Source: Clostridiales bacterium (GTDB lineage Bacteria; Bacillota; Clostridia; Tissierellales; Sedimentibacteraceae). Taken from it: 15,964 bases of DNA. Below the pieces are notes generated by a model. It saw only the letters and a program-made list of their open reading frames with translations. It had not been told where the DNA came from and did not search any database. Below, piece after piece: positions 8,679-15,964 of the stretch (the first letter of the stretch is position 1; every line of letters begins with the position of its first letter). The position numbers and the translations under genes are program-made. The DNA lies in contig DNNJ01000216.1 in NCBI GenBank assembly GCA_003487955.1, positions 1 through 15,964 of the forward strand, written 5' to 3'.

Positions 8679-9686
8679 ATGAACAACAGCGAAATCCTGA
8701 TATATCAAAATTCCGAAGGCAGCATTAAGATAGATGTTCTTTTGGAGGAAGAAAGCGTTTGGCTTACGCAAGCTCAACTCTGTGAGCTTTTTCAGAAATC
8801 GAAAGCCACTATCAGCGAGCATATAAAAAATGTGTTTGAAGAAGGTGAGTTGGACGAAAAAGTGGTTGTTCGGAAATTCCGAACAACCACTCAACACGGT
8901 GCTATGGCAGGAAAAACACAGGAATCGGAAGTGAATGGCTATAATCTTGACGTTATTATTTCGGTTGGCTACCGTGTAAAAAGCCCGCAAGGCACACAAT
9001 TCCGTATCTGGGCTACACAGCGGTTGAAAGAATATATCATTAAAGGATTTACGTTGAATGATGACCGTTTCAAGTCAGGCAGTTCGATGAACTATTTCAA
9101 CGAATTACAGGAACGTATCCGGGAGATACGTATTTCCGAAAGGTTCTTCTATCAGAAAATCAAAGATATATACACCACCAGCATTGATTACGATGCAAAA
9201 GACGAACGAACCATTGAGTTTTTCAAGGTGGTGCAAAATAAATTACTCTGGGCTATCAGCCAGCAAACCGCTGCCGAATTGGTCTATCGCAGAGTGGATG
9301 CTTCCTTGCCTTTAATGGGTATGCAGTCGTTGGATAAGAAAAACACATTGGCGATAAAGAAAACGGATATCAGCATTGCCAAAAACTACTTAAAAGAAGA
9401 TGAGATAAAGTTACTGGGCTTGTTGGTTGAACAGTATCTGGCTTTTGCCGAAACAATGGCACAACAGCACACACCCATGTATATGAAAGATTGGATTCAA
9501 CGGTTGGATGTGATTCTACAACTGAATGGTAGAGAGCTACTCACCCATGCCGGAAAAATCAGCCACGACAGAGCGTTGAAAAAATCGAATGAAGAATTTG
9601 AGAAATATAAAATTGCTCAACAAGCGATAGAAAAGGAGCAAAGCTTAAAAGAGATTGAAGAGGATATCAAGAAATTGAAAAAATAA
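8679..9686 (+). CDS. rhuM: RhuM-family protein with N-terminal helix-turn-helix
   Basis: This 335-residue protein belongs to the virulence RhuM family, named after a gene on a Salmonella pathogenicity island; its biochemical role is not established. Residues 27-56 (VWLTQAQLCELFQKSKATIS and following) look like a helix-turn-helix. The family core follows: VVRKFRTT (63-70), NGYNLDVIISVGYRV (86-100), the FRIWATQRLKEYI block (108-120) and GFTLNDDRFK. The C-terminal half is helical, ends in a lysine/glutamate-rich coiled coil, and probably mediates oligomerisation. The length is usual for the family and no lesion is seen. It starts 122 bases after hsdR, with a gene remnant between. RhuM genes are common passengers of type I restriction loci, where a regulatory or toxin-like role has been suggested. 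The ATG at 8679 is preceded by AT-rich DNA without a clear Shine-Dalgarno site. Confidence 0.88.
   Translation: MNNSEILIYQNSEGSIKIDVLLEEESVWLTQAQLCELFQKSKATISEHIKNVFEEGELDEKVVVRKFRTTTQHGAMAGKTQESEVNGYNLDVIISVGYRVKSPQGTQFRIWATQRLKEYIIKGFTLNDDRFKSGSSMNYFNELQERIREIRISERFFYQKIKDIYTTSIDYDAKDERTIEFFKVVQNKLLWAISQQTAAELVYRRVDASLPLMGMQSLDKKNTLAIKKTDISIAKNYLKEDEIKLLGLLVEQYLAFAETMAQQHTPMYMKDWIQRLDVILQLNGRELLTHAGKISHDRALKKSNEEFEKYKIAQQAIEKEQSLKEIEEDIKKLKK
8862..8890 (+). repeat. Perfect 29-base palindrome within rhuM
   Basis: GTGGTTGTTCGGAA at 8862-8875 is the exact reverse complement of TTCCGAACAACCAC at 8877-8890, with a single A between them at 8876. It spans codons 62-71 (VVVRKFRTTT), just after the helix-turn-helix region. 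With 14 paired bases per arm it is far longer than expected by chance in a window of this size. As DNA it has the form of a dimeric repressor or integrase site; as RNA it would fold into a stable hairpin inside the message. Confidence 0.9.
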
Positions 9687-9689
9687 GTA

Positions 9690-9709
9690 ATTGCCTCATA
9701 ATTGCCTCA
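9690..9709 (+). repeat. Tandem 9-base repeat downstream of rhuM
   Basis: ATTGCCTCA occurs at 9690-9698 and again at 9701-9709, an 11-base period (about one helical turn), starting four bases after the rhuM stop codon and ahead of the Argonaute promoter region. It could be a binding site with two half-sites on one DNA face, or a junction scar where the Argonaute cassette joined the restriction locus. Chance is possible at this length. Confidence 0.5.
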
Positions 9710-9779
9710 ATAACCACTTGCAATGGAATGTAATGCGGGCAGAATTTTAATAGATGCTTAATTTGTAACTATTTGTTAT

Positions 9780-9787
9780 TAAGTTTG
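9780..9787 (+). promoter_or_regulatory. Bacteroidota-type -7 promoter box upstream of the Argonaute gene
   Basis: TAAGTTTG at 9780-9787 matches the TAnnTTTG -7 consensus of the Bacteroidota primary sigma factor exactly. It lies 63 bases before the Argonaute ATG in a 164-base intergenic region, the longest fully non-coding gap in the window. The nearest upstream TTTG (9762-9765) is closer than the usual spacing of about 19-21 bases, so the -33 element is uncertain. This suggests the Argonaute cluster has its own transcript, separate from hsd-rhuM. Confidence 0.45.
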
Positions 9788-9837
9788 ATTTTGTGAAGTG
9801 TATGTAAATAGAAGAAATACAATAACATAGTAAATAT

Positions 9838-9842
9838 AGGAG
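9838..9842 (+). promoter_or_regulatory. Shine-Dalgarno-like AGGAG before the Argonaute ATG
   Basis: AGGAG at 9838-9842 lies eight bases before the ATG at 9851, ideal spacing for ribosome binding. It stands out because the other starts in this window have no recognisable Shine-Dalgarno sequence. It supports the chosen Argonaute start. Confidence 0.6.
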
Positions 9843-9850
9843 TAAAGTAT

Positions 9851-12040
9851 ATGCCTATCGAAGAAAAAGAAAAACTGTTTTTAAACACTCTCTCTTTTGA
9901 GTATCCAAAAGAGCCGGTAACATTCTATTTTTCGTTAGAAGATAGAACAGATTGTCGTTTGACAAAGCTCAATCATTTGTTATTTCCAAGTAACATAAAG
10001 GATATTTTCCCGAAAATTTCTAACTCCGATACGTTATACACTTCGTTTGATTATAAGATTGATGGTTTGCTGCCACTCGAAATCAATTTTTCAGCAAATA
10101 ACTTTTTTATTGCAAAACGATATTATAACCGCCAAATCAAGTATTATTTCAATCAAAAAGGTATTCTTGTTGAACCGACTTTTATTAAAGACAATCAAAT
10201 TTGGTTGCAGAATAAAGCTGAGAAAGCTCCGAAAGATTGTGCAATTTACGACCGCTATACTATTAAAGTTAATTTTAATCATTTCTTTAGTTCCCCCGAA
10301 TTGGTCGTTTCATTCGACCGTCCGTCAAAAGTACTGACAAAATCCGTTTCAAAATTTCTGTCCGAAAACGACGAAGCTACAGCAGATTTGTTTAATCGTG
10401 TTGTTTATATAGAGTATTTTCAAAACGAAAACGGTACACGTACAACACGCAGACAGGTAACAAAATATGAAAAGCTAAAAGAATTTGAAGATGTTGATTA
10501 CCAAAACGTTTATCCAATTATAAACAGGGATTTAGCTGCATTTATCGGTATTGATGATGACGAGGATGAACAGGAAACTACGGTAGTATTCCAGAAGAAA
10601 AACCGCTACACAAAATATTATGGTAAAATATCAAGATTTTACGATACTTATTTGAACAACGATGATTTTCGTGCTATTGCTCCGATTGATAAAAAGGGTT
10701 TCAGCTTTGTTAATCCGATGCAAATGGGAAAAACGACGCCTCAAAGTAAACAATTGATTTTTGGTAGAAACCAGTATGGCGATTATCAAACAGGGGTAGT
10801 TCCTCAAAAGGGTGTAAATTACGGTCCCTTTAAGCAACCGATTTATAATAATATTCAACTTTTTTTTATTGCGCCTAAACTTCATTTTCAGCACACAGTC
10901 AACCTTGCCGACTATCTGCTGAAAAATTACAAAAATTACTTCAAAGGTTTAATGCACTATACAAATGTACCTGTTTCACTTACTCCAAAAGGGTTTAGCA
11001 TTCAATTTTTAGATTTACAAAATCCTCTACCCGAAATAGAACAGGCACTTGAAAACAGGGTGTTAAACCCTGATGTAAAGTATATAGCGATTTATCTTAC
11101 TCCAATAGGTAAACACGCCAAAGACAAAGAGCAACGTAAAATCTATTTCAAAGTCAAAGAAAAGTTACTCAACCGCAACATTTCTTCTCAATGTATCGAA
11201 ACCGATAAAATGATGCAGGTAATTGCGGAAGACGAAAAAAATAACAGAAAGAATTTTGCATATACATTGCAAAATATGGCAATTGCCATTAACGCCAAAC
11301 TGGGCGGTATTCCTTGGCGTATAAACACGCCAATTTCTAAAGAATTAATCGTTGGAGTAGGGGCATTCAAAAATATAGATACCAACATTCAATATATCGG
11401 TTCTGCATTTTCATTTGATAACTCAGGTGCATTTAACTCATTTGAATATTTCCACCACGACCAGGTAAACGTACTTGCAGGCTCGATAGAAAATGCCATT
11501 ATCAATTTTACAAAAGTCAACAATAAGCCCAGCCGCTTAATAATTCATTTTTACAAAGAAATGAGCGAGCAGGAAATTGAACCAATCGAAAATATCTTGC
11601 ACCGGTTGAATTTGGATATCCCGTTTTTTGTAGTAACAATCAACAAAACAGAATCAGAAGACTTTGTTTTGTTTGATGGCAAAAATGTTGATTTATTACC
11701 TTACAGTGGCAGGTACATAAATCTGGGTAATCAAACCTTTTTACTTTGCAATAATACCCGATACGAAGACAGCATTTTTAGTGCAATAGATGGTTTCCCA
11801 TTTCCTGTAAAGTTGAAAATCCATTGTCCAAACGACGAAGCATTACAAACCGACAGAAATATTATTGAGGGATTGATCGATCAGGTTTATCAATTTAGCC
11901 GTATTTATTGGAAGTCAGTAAAACAGCAAAATTTGCCTGTAACAATTAAATATCCCGGAATGGTTGCACAAATTGCACCACATTTCTCAAGTGGCGACAT
12001 ACCCTCTAACATTGGGAAAGACAATCTTTGGTTTTTATAG
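9851..12040 (+). CDS. Prokaryotic Argonaute with catalytically degenerate PIWI domain
   Basis: This is a guide-directed nucleic-acid-binding protein of the Argonaute family, 729 residues. The N-terminal region (about 1-330) is weakly conserved; I cannot tell whether a true PAZ fold is present. A linker (GVNYGPFKQP, 321-330) leads into MID (about 340-485), where Y432, K436, Q447 and K483 fit the YK-type pocket that holds the 5' phosphate of a guide. PIWI occupies about 498-729. Its DEDX catalytic positions align with G504 (in VGVGA), Y568 (in IHFYKE) and G703 (in YPGMVA), so at least three of the four are not acidic and target cleavage is not expected. The C-terminus LWFL is typical and helps close the guide pocket. 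Length and loss of catalysis suggest an inactive long (long-B-like) Argonaute that signals through partners. It is 14 bases upstream of the metallopeptidase-like gene. Guide type and exact clade are unknown. Confidence 0.9.
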   Translation: MPIEEKEKLFLNTLSFEYPKEPVTFYFSLEDRTDCRLTKLNHLLFPSNIKDIFPKISNSDTLYTSFDYKIDGLLPLEINFSANNFFIAKRYYNRQIKYYFNQKGILVEPTFIKDNQIWLQNKAEKAPKDCAIYDRYTIKVNFNHFFSSPELVVSFDRPSKVLTKSVSKFLSENDEATADLFNRVVYIEYFQNENGTRTTRRQVTKYEKLKEFEDVDYQNVYPIINRDLAAFIGIDDDEDEQETTVVFQKKNRYTKYYGKISRFYDTYLNNDDFRAIAPIDKKGFSFVNPMQMGKTTPQSKQLIFGRNQYGDYQTGVVPQKGVNYGPFKQPIYNNIQLFFIAPKLHFQHTVNLADYLLKNYKNYFKGLMHYTNVPVSLTPKGFSIQFLDLQNPLPEIEQALENRVLNPDVKYIAIYLTPIGKHAKDKEQRKIYFKVKEKLLNRNISSQCIETDKMMQVIAEDEKNNRKNFAYTLQNMAIAINAKLGGIPWRINTPISKELIVGVGAFKNIDTNIQYIGSAFSFDNSGAFNSFEYFHHDQVNVLAGSIENAIINFTKVNNKPSRLIIHFYKEMSEQEIEPIENILHRLNLDIPFFVVTINKTESEDFVLFDGKNVDLLPYSGRYINLGNQTFLLCNNTRYEDSIFSAIDGFPFPVKLKIHCPNDEALQTDRNIIEGLIDQVYQFSRIYWKSVKQQNLPVTIKYPGMVAQIAPHFSSGDIPSNIGKDNLWFL

Positions 12041-12054
12041 AATAAGTTTTGATA

Positions 12055-13317
12055 ATGAATGATTTTTTTGATTTCGGAAACGAACTAAGAGGAAAATGTG
12101 AAACAAACTACTTTCATATGTATGTTTATTCTGATATTAATTCAGATAAGATAACCGAATTAGACAACGTTAAGAAGGGTACTTTTATGCACGAGTATTT
12201 ACATTATGTCCAGTTTGTCAATACAATTTTCGGCTTGTCTTACGGGATAATTTATAACAACTACTTCAGTTATTGTCGTGAGTATTTTTCTAAACATAAT
12301 GATATCCAGATACCACTAAACATAACAAAAGATTATACCAATCTAAAGCAATATATAGACGGATACAAAAACCTTAAAGGAGAAAAATCTAATATACCTA
12401 TCGAAATTGAACGAATTATTGTTAGTCAAGAAGAAATTTTAAGTGCAAAAAAGAATAAAGCTTCTATCAAGGTTACTTTACATGAAACGAACACTGGTGA
12501 TACATATACTTTGAATTTTGGCTATCTCTGTATCATTGAGAGCATGGCACATATTTTTCAACGTTTTTATGATCCTACTGTTGAACACTCCCAAATTCCG
12601 TATTTATCTGTGGAGCTGCTTGTTAAATCCATGTTTCCTGAAATACTTGAGGACAAAAAGCTCTTATACAGTATTTGCCTTTGCTCCTTAATGTACGAAA
12701 ATCCGGCTTGGGGATTTTTTCAAATACTCGAAATTGTAAGGCAAAACCCAAGAATGAATGGCATTCATTTATACAAACATATGATTGATATGAAGTTTGT
12801 CAGACCTCGTAAAACTCAATCGATGCAAGAAATATTTATAGATTTCATTGAAGATTACAAATACAATATACAAACGGCAATTGGTGGTGAATTAGAGTAT
12901 TTTTCTGAGGTGTTTGAAAATTGTAAATCTGAGATTTTGTCAGGGGAAAACCTAATATTAAAATTGCTTTATGAATCAGATATCACTTCAAATGAATCAA
13001 TAGATATAATTCTGCATTTCTACGGAATCCCATTGGTGGACTCCAATGAACTTACACTAATGGGAGCAGCTTCAAAAGCAGATATTGCTCGCCTTAGGGC
13101 ATTAGAAATGGTAATAGGTAGAATGACTTCAGAAGATGATCTGCGTTGCCCATTATTTGATAAGTGCAATAAAAGTTTATACAGTTACGAACAAGAACCT
13201 CCTTTTAATATGTCAGAAGAATGCCTTAATAATCAATGGGAGAAACAAGACATTTGCCTGATGACTGAATCAATGAAGTTTCTTAAAGTTCATGGTAAAA
13301 ATATAATTCAAAACTAA
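12055..13317 (+). CDS. Argonaute-linked HEXXH metallopeptidase-like protein with C-terminal cysteine cluster
   Basis: I do not recognise the family of this 420-residue protein. The sequence shows HEYLH at residues 46-50, the HEXXH signature of zinc metallopeptidases. H46 and H50 would bind zinc and E47 would be the general base. A helix with E162 (IIESMAHIFQ) is a candidate third ligand, although it lies further downstream than in thermolysin-like enzymes. The middle is helical. The C-terminus has C365, C371, C390 and C401 (CPLFDKC...EEC...DIC), which may bind a second metal. No signal peptide or membrane segment is visible, so it should be cytoplasmic. The ATG at 12055 is preferred over the in-frame TTG at 12049. 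With only 14 bases after the Argonaute stop it is almost surely cotranscribed and perhaps coupled. It may be a protease effector or processing factor of the Argonaute system; a non-catalytic structural role cannot be excluded. Confidence 0.75.
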   Translation: MNDFFDFGNELRGKCETNYFHMYVYSDINSDKITELDNVKKGTFMHEYLHYVQFVNTIFGLSYGIIYNNYFSYCREYFSKHNDIQIPLNITKDYTNLKQYIDGYKNLKGEKSNIPIEIERIIVSQEEILSAKKNKASIKVTLHETNTGDTYTLNFGYLCIIESMAHIFQRFYDPTVEHSQIPYLSVELLVKSMFPEILEDKKLLYSICLCSLMYENPAWGFFQILEIVRQNPRMNGIHLYKHMIDMKFVRPRKTQSMQEIFIDFIEDYKYNIQTAIGGELEYFSEVFENCKSEILSGENLILKLLYESDITSNESIDIILHFYGIPLVDSNELTLMGAASKADIARLRALEMVIGRMTSEDDLRCPLFDKCNKSLYSYEQEPPFNMSEECLNNQWEKQDICLMTESMKFLKVHGKNIIQN

Positions 13318-13396
13318 CACCCTATTGAGGAAACAGAGGATTCTTAGGGAATATAGGATAAAAGCAAATCAAACACTCTCTTTATAAATATAGAAT

Positions 13397-15964
13397 ATGA
13401 GTTTAGAAGTATTAAATAACCGCACAGAACATACCCACGAAAACGAACAATTTCGCAGAGTTGTAGAAATTATAGAAACTACTTTCGATAAATTGGGCTA
13501 CAACGGTTTGTTGATAGGAAATCCGTTCAATGAAAACTATTATCGTTTTCGTGCCGATGCCATTTTATACTACAATAATGGACTTATACTCATAGATTTT
13601 AAAGATTACAGAGGAATCATAAACTTACCTCCTACAGAAAATGAATTCCATAATGAAAAATGGCACAATGAGAGTGAAACTGATAGAAGCAGACTGGAAA
13701 TAAAAGCAGGTAGCCGGTTTATTAATCCGTTTAAACAACTTTTATCTTACAGAAAAGCTTTTAAAGAAGTAATAGAAAAAAACAAATTCTTGGAAGGCGT
13801 GCTAAATCCAGCCAGAATTTGTATAGCAAATATTTTTACTGGTCCTATCGAACTACAAAATGAAATTCCACGCAATTTACCTTATTATAAGATTTTACAA
13901 GAATCTGATTTAGGGCAATTTTTATACGATTTTGCGAGCCCAAATGTTCATTCCCCCGAAACAGCTAATGTGATTAAAGATATTTTTCCAGCAGAAAGAT
14001 GGATAAAGAAAATTGAAGTTACTAAACCTGAGCCAATCGAAAAAAAGCAGATTATTGAAATTGAACATGATGTAGAAAAAAATATCATTAACTTTCTCTC
14101 AGAGGATGCTGGAGGAATACTTGTTTTGGAATCCATGAATACCGATGATAGAGATTCCTGGTTGAAATTCATAACTAATGAAGCATTAAATCACAATATC
14201 CCTCAAATTGAAAAGTGGTCGCATTCTGCAAAAATAAGCAAAAAAATACTTAAACGAAGTGGAATCGAAACGGATGGAATATACAGTGTTATTTATGGTG
14301 GTACACAAGAAATTGAAGGTCAGGATGAAACTCAGATAGAAAATTCTGACGAAGAGGAAAAGGAAGAAGAACTGTTAGAAGTTATTCCGCTGAAATCCAG
14401 CAAAGATGTTGATGAAAAGTCACTAATAATTGTAACTGAAGCACATTTAGTTAGTAGGAGCTTAAGCCAATCTGAATTATTACGATTTGGCTCAGGTCGA
14501 TTATTAGAAGATATTATTAAATTTATAAACCCTCTTAGTAACCGAAAAATTGTATTTATTGGTGACCCCTACTCATTGACATTTGGTAAGGACGAAGATT
14601 CTGCGTTGAATTTGGAAAAATTGTCAGAACTTTACGATAATGAAAAAATCAAACATTACAGAAAACCTATCGAAAAAGTGCATTTTATTGGTAAAGATAA
14701 ATTGCGAAGTGATTTGGCTGTCAGTATTGAAAATAATCTATTCAACAATTTAAATTACGACTGGGATGAGACTACTTTAAGAAACTTACAGGAAAATAGC
14801 GAAAGAATAAATATGCTGCATTCTTGGTTCTATAAACCATTATCTTGTGAGCCAGACAATGCAGTTCTATTTTACTCAAAAAAGGATTGTTTAACAACAA
14901 ATAAGTGGATAAAGACTCAATGCCTTAAAAACGGTGACACTTTGGCCAAAGGGGATTTATTGATTGCAAACAACAATGTAGTTATTCCTGATGAGAGCGG
15001 TTTCCAAATTCCAAGAAGAATTGTAAACGGAATGTTTTTTACTGTACTTGCAGTTAAAGAAACAACACAAGAAACGATCTCTATAAAACAATCTAAAAAT
15101 CCTGTTATATTATCATTCACTAAAATATCTGTCAAGTGTTTGAGTCTGGTTGGTTATCCGGAAACAGATATTTTGATATTAGATAACTTTTTCCTTAGTA
15201 TAGATGATTTATCAAGAGAGGAACAAATTGCATTTAGAGTTTTTGTAAACAAAAAGATCAAGACCGAAAAATCCCAAAAGAAATTTATTGATAGTCGAGA
15301 ATATCGTCAGTTAACTGAAGATACACGCTATAGAAGTCTTTCCGATGAGGACAAGTATTTTATCAAAATCAATTATAATGATTTGAGAAAATTCAGCAAC
15401 GAGCAAGCCGAAGCAAAAAAAATTCTCAAATACTACAAACAGTTGTATGACAAAAACATATTTCTTCATATAAAGGATTCTGATCCTTTTGTGAATGCTG
15501 CTTTTGTAAAATATGGTTGGGCTATAACAGTACATAAAGCAATAGGCTCAAATTACAAAGAAATTATTATTAAAGGTCATAGGAAAGAAAATGATGGTAT
15601 AACCAATGATAGTTATTTCCGCTGGTTATACAGTGGTGTTACTGCTGGCACATTGGTTAATATAACTTCACCCGAAATAATTAGTCCACTTATGAATTGC
15701 GTTTTTGAAGATAACTCTATGAGTGGCAATGCTGTAAAATCAAAACAATTTCTCGTTTTCAATAAATATAAACCAGAGGTAGAGTTTGCACATAAAGTAC
15801 AATCAATTGAAAATGAAAATGTTTTAGGTACAATTTGTGAAGTTTCGAAACTTCTCGAAAATAAAGGTTATCTGCTCGTAAGCACAAAGAAGTTTACCGA
15901 ATACCTTACAAAGGCATTCTATTCTATTCCGCAAACAGAAAGCAATCAACTGATCTTAGATATA
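13397..15964 (+). CDS. NERD nuclease fused to a degenerate RecD-like SF1 helicase (3' end outside window)
   Basis: The frame is open from the ATG at 13397 to the window edge, 856 codons without a stop; an in-frame TAG at 13391 fixes the start. The N-terminus is a NERD-type PD-(D/E)XK nuclease: E17, D54 (FRADAIL) and D67-F68-K69 (LILIDFKDYRG). From about 230 the text follows SF1 RecD-like helicases, but the motifs are broken. After GGILVL (239-244) the Walker A loop is ESMNTDDR, with no GKT. Walker B is VTEAH (346-350) instead of DEA. Motif III is GDPYS (389-393), lacking the Q. The late VHKAQGSE motif reads VHKAIGSN (712-719), and motif VI YTAxTRA reads YSGVTAG (745-751), losing the arginine. 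An acidic linker lies near 310-330. So the nuclease site looks intact while ATP hydrolysis looks lost. The gene follows the metallopeptidase-like gene by 79 bases with no promoter seen. It is probably the DNA-acting effector or scaffold of the Argonaute cluster. Confidence 0.82.
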   Translation, partial: MSLEVLNNRTEHTHENEQFRRVVEIIETTFDKLGYNGLLIGNPFNENYYRFRADAILYYNNGLILIDFKDYRGIINLPPTENEFHNEKWHNESETDRSRLEIKAGSRFINPFKQLLSYRKAFKEVIEKNKFLEGVLNPARICIANIFTGPIELQNEIPRNLPYYKILQESDLGQFLYDFASPNVHSPETANVIKDIFPAERWIKKIEVTKPEPIEKKQIIEIEHDVEKNIINFLSEDAGGILVLESMNTDDRDSWLKFITNEALNHNIPQIEKWSHSAKISKKILKRSGIETDGIYSVIYGGTQEIEGQDETQIENSDEEEKEEELLEVIPLKSSKDVDEKSLIIVTEAHLVSRSLSQSELLRFGSGRLLEDIIKFINPLSNRKIVFIGDPYSLTFGKDEDSALNLEKLSELYDNEKIKHYRKPIEKVHFIGKDKLRSDLAVSIENNLFNNLNYDWDETTLRNLQENSERINMLHSWFYKPLSCEPDNAVLFYSKKDCLTTNKWIKTQCLKNGDTLAKGDLLIANNNVVIPDESGFQIPRRIVNGMFFTVLAVKETTQETISIKQSKNPVILSFTKISVKCLSLVGYPETDILILDNFFLSIDDLSREEQIAFRVFVNKKIKTEKSQKKFIDSREYRQLTEDTRYRSLSDEDKYFIKINYNDLRKFSNEQAEAKKILKYYKQLYDKNIFLHIKDSDPFVNAAFVKYGWAITVHKAIGSNYKEIIIKGHRKENDGITNDSYFRWLYSGVTAGTLVNITSPEIISPLMNCVFEDNSMSGNAVKSKQFLVFNKYKPEVEFAHKVQSIENENVLGTICEVSKLLENKGYLLVSTKKFTEYLTKAFYSIPQTESNQLILDI

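Noticed and set aside
9118..9134. Small inverted repeat CGTATC/GATACG in rhuM
   Set aside because: Six-base arms inside a coding region are expected by chance.
10047..10337. Overlapping 96-codon ORF inside the Argonaute gene
   Set aside because: It lies fully within the clearly coding Argonaute frame, has low-complexity I/L/K composition and no recognisable domain; it is a shadow frame.
13318..13396. Terminator or promoter between the metallopeptidase-like and NERD genes
   Set aside because: Only five-base inverted matches (CCCTA with TAGGG, or CCTAT with ATAGG) are found, with no U-tract and no TAnnTTTG box, so cotranscription is the simpler reading.
13397..15964. NERD-helicase gene as a decaying pseudogene
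   Set aside because: The frame is open for 856 codons and the regions around the altered motifs are still readable. A pseudogene would be expected to carry stops or frameshifts. The right end is not visible, so this is not fully excluded.
1..15964. CRISPR array, tRNA, rRNA or insertion sequence
   Set aside because: No regularly spaced repeats, no tRNA or rRNA-like segments and no transposase reading frame or terminal inverted repeats were seen on either strand.

Overview
The window looks like a defence island from a member of the Bacteroidota, probably Bacteroidales. The DNA is AT-rich, Shine-Dalgarno sites are mostly weak or absent, and one good TAnnTTTG-type -7 promoter box is present. The type I restriction proteins and the RhuM protein resemble those I associate with gut and marine Bacteroidota. 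No phylogenetic search was possible, so the taxonomic call is an inference. Every gene reads left to right, and there is no gene-free stretch longer than about 170 bases.

Region 1 (2-700) is the 3' end of an unrecognised gene cut by the left edge, followed by a hairpin with a U-rich tail that may be its terminator. Region 2 (784-8556) is a complete type I restriction-modification operon: hsdM, hsdS (4-base overlap), an rmuC-family gene, then hsdR. The rmuC gene is an unusual passenger between the specificity and restriction subunits, and its ATG sits at the end of an (AT)7 tract. Region 3 (8557-9686) holds a 23-codon remnant that matches the start of AlbA_2/'divergent AAA' proteins, then an intact RhuM-family gene with a perfect 29-base palindrome inside its coding sequence.

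Region 4 (9690-15964) is the most interesting part. It starts after a short tandem repeat and a promoter-like box and encodes three genes in a row. (a) A 729-residue prokaryotic Argonaute keeps a guide 5'-phosphate pocket in MID, but at least three of the four PIWI catalytic positions are substituted. (b) A 420-residue protein has an HEYLH zinc-metallopeptidase motif and a cysteine-rich C-terminus. (c) A large protein (at least 856 residues, cut by the right edge) has an N-terminal NERD-type PD-(D/E)XK nuclease fused to a RecD-like SF1 helicase fold in which nearly every ATPase motif is degraded.

My working model is that the inactive Argonaute serves as a guide-directed sensor and that the NERD protein and/or the metallopeptidase act as effectors. 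This parallels in logic, but not in parts, the known pairing of inactive Argonautes with separate effectors (SPARTA, SPARSA, DdmDE). I do not know of a characterised system with this composition. That it is one functional system is inferred from gene order, spacing and strand only.
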